64,000 bases of DNA from Lingula anatina. Taxonomy: Eukaryota; Brachiopoda; Lingulata; Lingulida; Lingulidae. The first letter of the stretch is position 1. Every line of letters starts with the position of its first letter. The stretch covers positions 445,750-509,749 of the forward strand of contig NW_019774147.1 in the NCBI RefSeq assembly GCF_001039355.2, read 5' to 3'. The notes beneath the pieces are model-generated. The model saw only the letters and a list, made by a program, of their open reading frames with translations. It did no database searches and had not been told where the DNA came from. This document shows positions 11,079 to 23,099 of the stretch, in pieces. A program made the translations under genes and the position numbers.

Positions 11079-13117
11079 CTTTTTATTAGTAGGGCTCATA
11101 TCTCCTGAACAAAAATACTTAAAACCAAATGATGACACTGAATATAGTACCCCAGCAGTTTGCACCCAAGGCATTATATAATATGCCAATTTTCTTGTTA
11201 ATATCTTACTTTGTTTCAGAATTATGATGGTAATCGATCAGTGTCTCACATCAATTTACCTCTAAGAAGAAACTGATGATAAAAGCTTGTCTGCCCTGTG
11301 TGGGATAGTGAATAAAACAACAAAAAAAGCAGTTTTTTACTCTAGAAGTGTTCATCTCTGTTGAACTAATATAAAGGCATGTGTCTAATGTAAAAGAAAC
11401 AAAGAAAAAAGTTTTCTTTTGCCAAATGCAGTTACGTATATCATATCAAACCCTATTACATGAAATGATAAAATTTTTATTCGTTGCAACTGTGGAGAAA
11501 CATGAAAATATGACATGTATCTTGATAAGATCTATAGTTATGACCCCAAAAAGGCAGAAAAAATTGAAAGGTTACTCTTTTTTGCTGAATAATAATCCAG
11601 TAGGCATCCTTAACTAATATTTTGAATAACATTTTGTATTCCTTTCCCCTAGCTACACAAAGCCTCAAAACTGTAAGGGTAATAATATGCTGCCCTTATT
11701 CCTAAAAAACTTAAAACCATTATTTATATACCAGGTGGTGACAGTTTTTTTTGTGTGTAATAATGTACTAACAGATACCCCTAAAGGCAGACCAACATAC
11801 ACCAGGTATGACTTGATTGCATCACCTATGCACTGGACTAAGATTACATACTCGGGACTTCTATGCTGGTGCCTTTTTTACTCTTATTTACCCTACTTTA
11901 AATAATTGCTAACCTCACTCAAGTATCTCAGTATTTTCTCAAATTATCGCACCGCTCTATCGTCAAGGTGTTTCTGCTGGAACAACTCAGGGTGACTCCT
12001 GTTCTCACCACCAACACCAACCAGTTATTGAATAATTTTTCCATTCCTTCCATGTTAGCAACTATAACAAATTTTACTCAAACAACAGGAACCCTGGAAT
12101 CATCTTTATCTAACTTATGTTTGCTGAAAGCATACAGCATTCAAAGAAAGTTCCAAAAGCTCTCATGGCAGTTAAGTACCAATCTAACTGATCTGAGCTA
12201 CCTGTCTATGCTTGTGATCAGCTTGTTATATCCCATGGCATCGATACCCTGTCAACAGGTGGACTATTACAAAACAGTTGACTGACAAGAAAATCGTGCA
12301 ACATACCCTGGGTGAAGAGCTTTAAATCAGTAATGCAAAATAGTGATATCTACATAACCGAGAAGAAAAATGATGAATTATTTTGCAAACTTACGACTCA
12401 TCTTCACAGCTTACTCAAAGCTGGGGTTGTCTTGAAAGTTGGGTTTTAGAAAGTGTCAATAATATGAATGATGGTTACACCATGCCCTCTACCGGGGCCA
12501 CAGATTGATTCTTCACTAGACATTCACAGATATGTCTTTGGATAATTCATGGCACATTTGTGAACTGTGATCCTGAATGGAATCTCAAGGATATGGTAAT
12601 TACTCAATCTTTTCAATGGGCAAAAATTATCGAACGTTCAGATAGATTTTTTTGTAATGACAATATTATATTTCTATATAGTATATTTGGTGCTTTTACA
12701 GCATAGAAAAGAACTAGAGTTGCCTGCTTTTTAATTACATAGCTTCCACTTAGAAGAATTAAAAGAAATTATGAAAATAAAGTATCGGTAAAATTCACAA
12801 TTTTTCCCGAATGTAAAGGTTGAGTAATTATAGGCACTGTCACTAGAAAATTCCCTGCCAATTCCCCCTGACAGCAATCAAGACAGTTAATTCCTCTGAC
12901 TTGAATCACTTGCCTTTCCGAGACAAAATAATTGGATAGGTTGTATTAATTGTATTGACGGAGGAGGAAGTTATTGGTGCGCTCAGCTCTCGGAAGCTCT
13001 TTCACCTTAGGTGTGTCAGACAATTAAGCTGGTTACAATGAATGTACTTTAACAAGAATCTCCCATGGAGTTGGATTGATCCAGCTAGTATGATGGGTTT
13101 ATCTGAACATGGTCTAT
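11079..13117. other. Intergenic, no supported gene
   Basis: Contains a 105-codon open frame at 11968-12285 without an ATG start, splice borders or a recognised domain. From about 12890 to 13090 the text resembles the GATCGATCC/TTCCCAT TIR family in part (GTCAGACAATTAAGCTGGTTA, TGGAGTTGGATTGATCC). Confidence 0.5.
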
Positions 13118-13292
13118 GGCTCCATTCAGTATAGGGGACTAACTAGTCCGAGGGTCAAATATGGCAACCCACTACAAAGCTTGCCATCTAATCTGCTAGT
13201 AGACACTGAATAGATATCCCGTGGGGAAGTATTCAAATAGGTCAGCCATATTTGACCATCAGACTAGTTAGTCCCCTATTCTGAATGGAGCC
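13118..13292. mobile_element. MITE with about 48-bp TIRs
   Basis: Left end GGCTCCATTCAGTATAGGGG and GACTAACTAGTCCGAGGGTC; right end GACCATCAGACTAGTTAGTC and CCCTATTCTGAATGGAGCC. Flanked by TAT on both sides, a possible 3-bp target duplication. Confidence 0.85.
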
Positions 13293-13769
13293 TATGTCAC
13301 CACAATTTGCATTGTGGAATATTTCAATTTTCTAAGGGACTATCTCCATTTTGCATTGTGGGATATTGCAATCCTACAAGGGTTGACCTCCAACGGTTAC
13401 TAGTACCTCAGACTTTTGTTAAAATATCATTTTAAAGTTGGTGAAAATTTCTTGTGTTTTTAAGGTCATAATACATGGCTTAAAATGCATCATTATTTGA
13501 CAGAATTTGAGTTCTCATTTTTTTCATTTTCTGATGCACATTTAAATTTATCATATCTTGCATCTTAAGGGACTATGCTGATCAAAATATCAATAACAGG
13601 TAATTACAATGTTATCATTATGAGAGGGTGCCATTTTTACCTGTTGAAGTACCTACAAGCATTTTTCAATCAAATCTAAGTAATCCTAACTGGGGTATAG
13701 ATAGCAATCAGGTTGGTGGGTAACTCCAGATAAAACAGCCAAAATTGGTGTATTTATTGACAAAAGTGT

Positions 13770-13791
13770 AAAAAAAAAAAAAAAAAAAAAA
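13770..13791. repeat. Poly-A tract
   Basis: A run of about 22 A. Confidence 0.9.
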
Positions 13792-13959
13792 TCTGATGCT
13801 ACAGATTTTGATAACACTGTTGTAGCATAAAATGTCTGTTAATTCTCCTTATTGAACCACACTATGTTTGATAGTCAGAAAGGCCTCCCGTCTGGACATT
13901 AGGCTTTCTTAATTTCTCCAGTTAGATGGGCTAATCCTTCTTGCCTTTTCCTAAACCAG

Positions 13960-14400
13960 GTTCTGACCTTTTCAGGGCCAAAGTACACTTCCTTCTTTAC
14001 CAGATTTTGACCTTTTCAGGCCCTCATGCCCATTGGTCTCTTAACTAAATCCTGACCTTTTCAGGGCTAAGGTACACCTTATTCTTAACCAGTTTTTGAC
14101 CCTTCAGGGATAAGGTACATTCCTTTTTAATCTGATTCTGGACTTTTCAAGGCCTCCTGCACATTTGTTTCTTAACCATATTCTGTCCTTTTCAGGGCCA
14201 AGTTATACCTTCCTTTACCAGTTTCTGGCCTTTTCAGGGCATCGTGCACATTTGTTTCTTAACCACATTCTATCCTTTTCAGGGCCAAGGTACACCTTCT
14301 TTTACCAGTTTCTGGCCTTTTCAGGGCCACATGCACATCTGTAACTTAACCAGATTAAGACCCTTTCAGTGTCCCTTGTACACCTCACTTCACAATTTGT
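13960..14400. repeat. Degenerate 44-bp tandem repeat, about 10 copies
   Basis: TTCTGACCTTTTCAGGGCCA recurs at spacings of about 42-46 bases (13967, 14011, 14056, 14101, 14187, 14229, 14274, 14316, 14361), separated by alternating AAGGTACACCTT and CATGCACATTTG spacers. The alternation suggests a higher-order unit of about 88 bases. Confidence 0.85.
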
Positions 14401-14479
14401 CTTAGTATTAGACCTCTCCTATTTTATACCGCACTGATGTCATTTCATCTTATTTATATTTCCTATCCGTTTGTCAGGT

Positions 14480-14890
14480 TTTAGTGGCATCCTTCTACAA
14501 TATAGTTTATTTATATTTTCCTCCCCACTACATTGGGTCAGGTGGCATGCTTTTATGACATATTTGTTAATTTATAATTTCCTCCCTGCTACGTCAGGTT
14601 CAGTGGCATGCTTTTATGATACATTTGTTTATCAATTTATATTGTCCACCTTGCTACGTCAGGTTGAATGGCATGCTTTTCACAATATATTTGTTTATTT
14701 ATTTATATTTTCTTCCCTGCTACGTTTGGTTGAGTGGCATGCTTTTTACAATATATTTGTTTATTTATTTATATTTTCTTCCCCGCTACGTTTGATTGAT
14801 TGGCATGCTTTTATGACAGGTTCAATTATTTTTTTATTTATATTCACATCCATGTATTGTTCAGTTGAGGGGCATGCTTACCTCACATAC
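14480..14890. repeat. 66-bp tandem repeat, about 6 copies
   Basis: GGCATGCTTTT recurs at 14544, 14605, 14670, 14736, 14802 and 14871. Because 66 is a multiple of three, one frame stays open for 156 codons with a 22-residue period (FSSPLRLIDWHAF). That frame is a by-product of the repeat, not evidence of a gene. Confidence 0.9.
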
Positions 14891-15303
14891 TTACCTATCT
14901 ACAGTCATCTATATCTTTTGTGGGGTTTTCCTTGGCCTTAGTGAGCCCAAGGTTATGACCTCTTTGCAACCCCACAAATTGAAATGTATGCACTATTTGT
15001 TTGGAAATTATATTTTAAATGTAGATATTATAGGCATACACATTATGTTAACATCATTAATAAACATGATTCAATGTTTATCACTAATCTGCTTCATTTC
15101 TTTTTGTTAATGGGACCTTCATTGAATGTGGCCATCCTCTGCCAAATTTCGAACATCATGCTAGAGTTTTCTATTCTTTTAACTGGCATGTCTTATTACT
15201 TAAATTGGCTTAGATCAAGGAGACATAAATAATGTTATCTTCTACGCAAGGTGATCACTTGTACCAGTAAATGCATACTCCTATGCTGCTCATCAAAAGC
15301 TGT

Positions 15304-15332
15304 TATATATATATATATATATATATATATAC

Positions 15333-15388
<56 letters not shown>
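15304..15388. repeat. (TA)n-(CA)n compound microsatellite
   Basis: About 27 bases of TA followed by about 48 bases of CA. Confidence 0.95.
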
Positions 15389-15393
<5 letters not shown>

Positions 15394-16135
15394 TATCCTG
15401 TCTGGTAGTTTGCAAATTCAATTTATCTAATATCAATTTACTACTAAGTCTGCTTTATTCATACTCAAGAAAAAAAATCATATTTGTCATAATTTAAATA
15501 TCTTATATAACAAGAGATATTAAGAGATTATTTTCCAAATAGAAAATAGGCAAGTCGTATATTCACACAACCATTGCCAGTATCATTATATAGTATATAT
15601 ACAAATTCTCAACAAAGATCATCCTTGTATTTAGGTCAAAGGTATGCAGTCGGCATGCAAATTCTTTGGGAAAGTATCCCCATAATATACCAAAAAAATC
15701 CATAAATGTTTCAACTACAAATCAATTGCCTACCTTTAACACATATGCATGATACAAGTATTCAAGGATAAGAACACAATGTTCCAGTTTACATTGAGCA
15801 GAACATGACTGTCTGTACAATACATAGGTAAATGTGTCCACATGCAATTTACATACATTTAAACCAAGTCTTGTATTTTACCCATCACTTGTCTCCTAGT
15901 ACTTCTATGGCAATTTGTTACACTTGGGTAAGTAACCTATGGAAGTTGACCTTTCTGAACTTGGATATCTAATGGTATGATGGACAGGAAAAAAACAAGT
16001 GTGTAAAGAGATCAGAAAACTTTCTATAGAAAAAATTACTTACACTGTCATGTTGCTTACTCTACATTTTTAAGAACGAAAAATGGCTTCACACAAATAT
16101 AGATGCTTAACAGTTGAACAACATTAGAAGAGGAT
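15389..16135. other. Intergenic, nothing seen
   Basis: AT-rich single-copy-looking DNA; no coding or repeat signal that I can support. Confidence 0.5.
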
Positions 16136-16195
16136 CTAGCTGAGGATCAGAGAGGCCTAATTGCCTCCTGAGTATGTACCACTCTTTGGATTAAT
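16136..16195 (-). mobile_element. Solo terminal fragment of the Helentron-like family
   Basis: CTAGCTGAGGATCAGAGAGGCCTAATTGCCTCCTGAGTATGTACCAC aligns with the left end of copies 2 and 4, including a GAGGC/GCCTC hairpin, and then stops matching. Confidence 0.55.
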
Positions 16196-16367
16196 GTTAT
16201 AATTGGTTACCACAGCATTTTTGCAACAGCATTTTTTTAATTTGTCCTCATCAGTCATCTTAGATGAAAAATAATGTATATGTGGACTGTCTATGAGAGT
16301 GCTATGATGAACCAGTTACATGCAGACACCCTCATGTACAGTGCAAACCGCTGAGAGCATATTAAAA

Positions 16368-16754
16368 CTAGAGGATCAGAGAGGCGATACCGCCTCCGAA
16401 TATTGTACCACCAGCTGGAGCAAGCGCATTCGTATAGACCCCCACATACACAAAATAAGGGGTGCAGCCACCAGTCTTGTGCTTGACAAGCTGTAAAAAT
16501 GCAATCAACAAGAATTTTCAAAATATGCAAAAAATATATATAACTAAAAATGGTGCAATCAAAGTTAAGTTCATTGTAAGGTAGGTCAAAGGTCAATTTC
16601 AAGGTCACAGTAAATTGCCAGTATATGACTTCCTATCCAACTTCAATAGTAACTATGGACCTATCTCTGCCAGTTTTGGAGATAAAAGGGAAGCAAAATT
16701 TGCAAAGTTCAGTTCATGGTGAAAAGTAGGTCAAAGGTCAATTTCAAGGTCACA
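16368..16754 (-). mobile_element. Helentron-like element, copy 4, broken at an assembly gap
   Basis: Begins CTAGAGGATCAGAGAGGCG with the hairpin GAGGC-GATACC-GCCTC, then TATTGTACCACCAGC, CCACCAGTCTTGTGCTTGAC and 146-bp core units very similar to 1-676. It is cut off by the N at 16755. Read on the minus strand, the end is hairpin, nine bases, CTAG, then a T of flanking DNA. Confidence 0.7.
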
Positions 16755-16755
16755 N
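16755..16755. other. Single ambiguous base (N) at a probable assembly join
   Basis: The only N in the window. It sits inside a tandem array and is followed directly by a second copy of the element's own left flank. Confidence 0.9.
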
Positions 16756-17433
16756 GTGCAAACCGCTGAGAGCATATTAAAATAAACTCTATGATCTACA
16801 CTGCTTGTCACTGCTATAAGCATAACGAAATAAAATGAAAAGCCATTACTGAAAAATTATTCACAAAACAATGAAATGAACATCATGCAAACAAATCAGT
16901 AAAACAAAATAAAAGTATTTACTCTAAAGGATTTCAGACAGACTTTCAGAGTGGCTTGAATGGAGCACATCCTTCAGAAAACATGCCCAAATAATTATTT
17001 CTTTATTAAAATACACAAATTGGAAATTCATTTGTAAATATTGAGCTTCAAAAAATAGCCCTTTTGCTAGGGGTAAGAGTTTATGAGCTACATGGTCACG
17101 TGGTCTGGTGTTGACTTACAAGCCACAGGAGGAGAGGGCCAGCATTTAATTATGACTATATATAATAGTGTTAATAGTATAAACAGATATTCTCAATGAA
17201 TACATCCAGTGAAGTAAAAAAAAAAAAAAATTAAGTGAAAAATGCATTCACGAATTTTACTTTTTTCTAAAACTCTGGTGAAAGAAATTGATAAATCTAT
17301 TTATTTTTTGTGTGTGTGTAATCATGCAAACATTTTTTCGATACATGCCTTGGTAGTACTATATGCACAGTTTTCATATTCAGTAATGAAGGTTAGAGCG
17401 AGGAAATATATTCCAAATGCATAAATAACAAGT

Positions 17434-17778
17434 TTAAAGGGATAATAACTCTTCGTTTCGGCCAAAAAATGAATTTTCCTGGAGTAAACAACAATTTTCC
17501 CATACTTACCAATGGTTAATGAATCCATTTTTACATTCAAAGTTAGTCCCTGGTTTTTTTCTAAAAAGCTTGGTTTTTTGTTAAAATCTCTTAAGAGATT
17601 TTAACAGAGTATAGCCATCAATGGAGGTCACATGGTCTAAAGACAAGCTCAAATATCAGAATAATAGCTATAACTGCCGTTTTTATGGTAAAACAGAATA
17701 TATTATATTTCTATGAGTTATTTACAATATTTTTATTGTGAAATATAGATCTTATACGAAGAGTTATTATCCCTTTAA
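17434..17778. mobile_element. 345-bp TIR element flanked by TTAA
   Basis: Perfect 23-base terminal inverted repeats, TTAAAGGGATAATAACTCTTCGT and its reverse complement. The outermost TTAA on both sides could be a TTAA target duplication, as piggyBac-type elements make. No ORF inside that could be a transposase. Confidence 0.85.
17580..17605. repeat. Perfect 26-bp palindrome inside the TTAA element
   Basis: GTTAAAATCTCTT followed by its exact reverse complement AAGAGATTTTAAC, with no spacer. Confidence 0.95.
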
Positions 17779-18408
17779 TTGTTAACGAGCTCTTGGTCAA
17801 CTATCAGGCATTTAAATTGCATCAGCAATGAGTAAGTATATTTATAAGCTTGTCAACTGCTGATAGTTAATTTGGAAGACTATCAGCTTTTAATATGATC
17901 TAATTCACTCGAGACAACCATACTAGTAGTCTTATCACATCTATTGTCACCGAAGTTAGTAAGAAAGTCACAGAAGACCGTCACAGACAAGGTAAAAAGA
18001 GCATCAACGAATGCTAGATCCTTCACTGCTTTTTTTAGTGCAGCCCATGACAACACACTAAGGCAAAACAAAAATTGCTGAACTCCGTTTAACATAGCCT
18101 TCCCTAACTTCACTGTATTCAATATTTAGCTCAGCTGACTTTCTTAAAGACCCTTAGCTTGTATGGCGTAATAGGCTCATGTGACCCAGACCTGTGCTTC
18201 ATTTTTGGATATTCAGGTAGGGTTTTCAAAAATTCTTTTTTTTTCCACTAAGAGATTGTTTTAATACCATTTATAGGGTGGTGATCGATCCAAACATATC
18301 TCTAGAATACAGATTGATTACTGGATCTACGAAATTCAAGAAATGGTTTTTAACATGGCTCAAACCCTTTCAGCAAGGAATAGTTTCTGTACCTGAGAAA
18401 ATTAACAA

Positions 18409-18668
18409 ATTCAGATCCAGACATCATACCAGCTGGGTTGATTGAGCTCTACAGCGTTTTCACTAAAGTGCAACAATGTAATTAGTTTAATTATCTGACC
18501 CACCTCCTCAACCAGCTAAGGGTCATTTAAGCTGAGCACACATGATAGTTAATTACCCCTAGCTGCTCGAGGACGTGTTTCAGACAATTTAGCTTAAAAC
18601 ACTGACTGCACTTTTACAGAATTGGATCAACCCAGCTGGTATGATGTCTGAACCTGAATGGGGTCTAA
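18409..18668. mobile_element. TIR element, GATC/TTCCCAT family, copy 1
   Basis: Left end AGACATCATACCAGCTGGGT and right end ACCCAGCTGGTATGATGTCT are inverted repeats of about 33 bases overall. The interior has the AATTAGTTTAATTATCTGAC and CAACCAGCTAAGGGTCATTT type of sequence shared with the other copies. Confidence 0.75.
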
Positions 18669-18690
18669 TAGTAGCTGTCCTTAAATTAGT

Positions 18691-18708
18691 CAAAAAAAAA
18701 AAAAAAAA

Positions 18709-18755
<47 letters not shown>

Positions 18756-18756
18756 A
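18691..18756. repeat. Poly-A and (AAAT)n microsatellite
   Basis: About 17 A, then about 12 TAAA units. Open minus-strand frames rich in FIYL come from this repeat. Confidence 0.95.
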
Positions 18757-20070
18757 AAATAAAAAGAGTTGAAAGGTTACAACTATGATACCCAATAAAG
18801 AAGGCATTACCAATATACATCATAATGTACTGAATCAATCTATATAGATTACTGTATGAGATGTACATGCAATAAAGTTTATGATCTGATGCACATGGCA
18901 AAACACGAGTTTCAGGCCATATCCATGATACCTGCATTGTCTAAGCTGGTGATGCAATGGATCAATCAATTATCCCATTCAATTTTGAAAAAAAAATGAC
19001 TCTTTCAACTGAAAAAAAATTCACTGATATTTTGTTTAAATCAGAACAGATCAGCTTCCAAATGACAAAATCCTTTAAATATTAATGTCTCTTGGGGTCT
19101 GTTATTCTTGCCATGTGCAATGAGCAATTTTAATAACAGCATAAAGACTATGAAGCTAGACTTCACAAAAGAAATAACACAAATACATAAATTGATATAT
19201 GTTTTTCCAACTGAATAGTCTTTTAGAAAATGTAACCATAGCACTGACTGCTCACCTGCAGCTCTGAAAAACAGTCTGGTGACTGAACAGTTAACTGTGT
19301 GCTATCCTGTGTAGCCTAGAGCTGAATTCACACTATTCTCCGCAGTATTCTATTGAACAGCTTGAGCCTGCAATTAAAAATTTTAAATAATAAAATACCA
19401 TGGGAATACATCAAAGTCTTTTCTTCAAATCCCAAAGGTTGCATGCATCTGATGGATGAGCCAACATACAATATCTTAAAATTAACTGCCTAAATACTGA
19501 CTCTTCCTAAAAACAACTTTGCACAACTGATGGCACCTGTATGAGAAAATGCTCAGAATTGCACTTTACTTATTAGGAACAATTTGCATCATAGCCCCTA
19601 TATTTTGCACAAAGTAAACTGCACTGACAAATCTGACAAAAATTTTTTTTGTGAGACCCAGAAAAATGAGTGGCTGTAAAACACACCACTTGTACTTGTC
19701 AGATACTGGTTTGGCAGAGGTAATGTTATAGAGTTAGAAATACCTTATTTTCTTCACAAGCCGTCCAGGTGATTAGATTTCAATTTTTACAGTTCCTGGT
19801 TAAACTAAAATGTACTTGGACAGAAAAACAAATGCTTAAAACAATTAATGACTTATCTTGAATGACTTACTATTTATACTTTTCCTATTTTACCCTTGAA
19901 CTTCAGTCCAGAAGTTGGTCTAAACTTTTAGAATAAAACTAAAGCCTATTTTGACTTGGGATGAATCAGTTATGCAATCAAATGACAAGTAAGACCTGTT
20001 TTATAACAAGAAACATCTGTTTTAAACCAACAAATTTGTTGTTTTTAAGCTACTGTATATCTCACCAGAA
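18757..20070. other. Intergenic, nothing seen
   Basis: AT-rich sequence without a supported gene or repeat. Confidence 0.5.
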
Positions 20071-20286
20071 TAAGACCCATTCCCATAGATTTTAGATCGA
20101 TAGATCGATCCCTGTGGGGAGTCTCAATAGATTACTGTCAGCTTAGCCAGCTTAAGCGTCTGTCCCGCCTACTAAAAGCTGTAAGGGGGTCATTAACTAT
20201 GGTGCGCGCTCGGCTGACTGCAATTTAGCATGAACCACCAGGGAGTTAGGTCGATCTAAATCTAAATCTATGGGAATGCACCCTTA
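20071..20286. mobile_element. TIR element, GATC/TTCCCAT family, copy 2
   Basis: Ends TAAGACCCATTCCCATAGAT and ATCTATGGGAATGCACCCTTA are inverted. The interior contains TAGATCGATAGATCGATCC and CTTAAGCGTCTGTCCCGCC, seen again at 25066-25275. Confidence 0.8.
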
Positions 20287-20687
20287 GGGAAGACCAAAAC
20301 TTTGGTCTAACATTTTGGACCAATTTTTGGTCTAGAGGTTTGGTAGAGATAGCCCCAGACAGTGTATAGCTTTATAAAAATAGTCTCTGATGTGGCTTTT
20401 AGCAGTTTAAGTTAATAACTTAAATTAGATGTGATGACTTATGGATTCTTTTGCCTCCTTGGCTATAGTGCAAACAAGTCAGTGTGTTGGAAAACTGCAT
20501 AGCGTTTGGCTTATTTTTCCCATCAAAACAAATTGTTACAGTTCTCTGCTATAATTCATGGACAGTAATAGGAATGCCTGAACTCAACAGTTTTAAATCA
20601 TTTAAAAGGGTATGGTCTACTGCATACTGAATTACCAGCTCAGCAGTAATCCACCTCTAATCCACCTCCAGTAATCCAAAGGACTGC

Positions 20688-21346
20688 TTAAAGATATTTT
20701 AACCCTTTATTATTATCTAGGTACAGAAATTTTTTTCCAGTCTAATTATTCAATATTGCATCTTTGTGCTGATTTAAAACAATAAGAAACCTCAAAAATA
20801 TAAAATATCGGTGTTTATATTTTTTTTCGTTGCAATGTATAAGCACAGGCAACTCAAAGCTTTAATCATCAATTTAACACCTTCACCTTCAACCCTAAAT
20901 TAAACTTTATTACAAAAATTGGCAGAGTTGACCAGGAGTGTATAGGCTTCAATCCTGTGCTGTTAATTTGGTTTGCTTTTGATATGGAGTTATGAGCCCC
21001 TAATTACAGATTTTCATTAAACAAAGGCATTATTTTGCTTTATCAATGATAAAATCTGAACTAAAACTTCTAAGAAAAATCACTGGCAGGATTTTGGAGT
21101 ACTAAATGGTGTCAATAAATCAGCATCGAAATAGTGATGGTGGGTGCTCAGGTAAAAGAGAAATTTAAAAAACTGATTTATTAGTTTTTACCCCAAAATC
21201 TCAATTATCACATCACCCTTAAGATGGTATATGTGTTAATGTTAATTAATTTAGTCAGTGGGCATTGGTGATTTATCTGTTATCCAAAGGATTATATGTA
21301 AAGCAATAAATAAGGAGCCTTGGGCGAAGGGTAACAATATCCTTGA
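20688..21346 (-). mobile_element. 650-700-bp TIR element family, copy b (inverted)
   Basis: Reverse-complement matches to copies a and c: GGAGTTATGAGCCCCTAATT, GCTTTATCAATGATAAAATC and TTTTTACCCCAAAATCTCAA. Ends are TTAAAGATATTTTAACCC and GGGTAACAATATCCTTGA, which are imperfect inverted repeats. Confidence 0.8.
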
Positions 21347-23099
21347 TACAGTTTAATGTGAAACTTTAAAATACACTAAAACTGACACATTTTTGGAAAA
21401 CTCAATGTATGATATTGTGTTAGATAACACAGATTGCAGCAGTTGCACTATAATCTCCTTCCTGAGTAATGACATCATGTTCTCTCTACATATATAAAAT
21501 GTAACACAAATGGTTTTAGATAAGTTTGCTTAAAAAATTATTATTATTATTTTTTTTTGACATTTCATCATCATCATCAGAATGAAACTGTCCAAGTTAC
21601 CCAAGATATTGAATTAACTTCAAATGTAACCATGCTATTACTTAACAATATCTGACTACCTAGATGTGAATGTAAAAAAATTAGAAAATCACTTTTAGTG
21701 GCTTAGCTCTTGCTAAAAAAAAAAAAAAACATGAGTCAAATGCTAAACAAACTTCAATTGACAAAAGGAAATGTTAAATATACCCTAAGTTGGATAAACT
21801 ATCAAGCATTTAATTGTATAATAACCATTTATGTGATTCTAGAACAAGACCAGTGCCAGTTCTGTTCATAATTTATACATTAATGTGATAAATAATGCTT
21901 ATAAAAATATATACACACACAAGATAAACCATTTTTGAGTAGTAAATGTCAGTGAGCAATCAATTTGTTGCAGACATTACTGATGGCAGAGTTTTGGGTC
22001 ACTTGCACCAAATGAGAGCTGAATTAATATATCTGTCTTTTCAGAGGCTCAGTTTGTTAAGACAAAATCAAAGTGTCAAAATGTAAAAGCCAGTTACTGA
22101 ATTAAAAATAGCTTTCACTGTGCAAATATTCATTAAGCTGTGCTATACCATATTTCTGGATTGAGCATTAAAATTTTATGATCAAAACATAGTTATTGTA
22201 CTGTAATCTATCATTTAGGTTCACACATATCATCAGTTTCGGTCCACTGCTGTTAAACATGTTTCTTAGCTTTACAGTAATTTGCCTATCACATGATATA
22301 TAACATCATATATTATGCCACATTATATAAAATTCTTATTAATTATGCACAATTTGTTTAGGTTACAGGAGTCAAATGTGTGTGTGTGCCTGTGTACATA
22401 CATACATATATTTTATATTTCAATAAACAATTATCAAAACCAACAATATTCTGGTCACTAAATATTGAAGAAACGGAAATAAAAGCTAAAGCCCCTCTAC
22501 ATCATCAATTTATTAGGTTGACACAATCTAATATTGGTTGTGAAATGGAAACAAAACCTAAAACCCTCTACAGCATCCACTAATTAGGTTGATACAATGT
22601 GATATGGGCTGTGCATGCAGGTGCCTGCTTCTAAGCTTGTCCAGAAGTAGGTATTAGTGACGTCAACAGAAAAGATCTATACATATAATATTTCCTACAT
22701 AAACCTGAATAACGATAAGAAAAACATCTCTTTTTATGTTTTTTTTTTTCATTCCTAGTTCCTGGAATAAGTGGATTACGTAATGTAACCAGTATATCTA
22801 AACAACCATGATTTTCTAAGCTGCATTGTAAAGGTGTCATCATAATAACCATTTTTTGCCCACCATCATGCTTTGTATTTGAAAAACAACACACAATAAT
22901 CAACACTGCAATCCACTAAATTAATTTCACCTCACAGAAAAATATTAAAACAGTATATTCAAGTATATTGTTCTTGGTTGATTTACTAGAAAAATAAGCC
23001 CATCAATAAATAAGTCTGAAAAAAATAACAACATGAGACTGATCGAACAGAAATGTAGATCTACACGTAATCAGTCAGAGCTACCCTAAAAATGTATCA
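21347..23099. other. Intergenic upstream of the smoothelin-like gene
   Basis: AT-rich. Short A/T runs at 21540 and 21716. The minus-strand open frame at 22631-22906 (91 codons) lacks splice or domain support. Confidence 0.5.

Noticed and set aside
11968-12285. 105-codon open frame, with a neighbouring frame that also looks protein-like apart from stops
   Set aside because: No ATG start, no splice borders and no recognisable domain. A decayed retroposed gene is possible but not supported.
14471-14941. 156-codon open frame with a 22-residue repeat
   Set aside because: It starts at a TTG, follows the 66-bp tandem array exactly and has no splice, start or domain support.
18589-18937. Minus-strand frames rich in Phe, Ile, Tyr and Leu that look like membrane segments
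   Set aside because: They are translations of the poly-A/(AAAT)n microsatellite.
22631-22906. 91-codon minus-strand open frame
   Set aside because: AT-rich codons, no domain, no convincing splice sites; probably chance.
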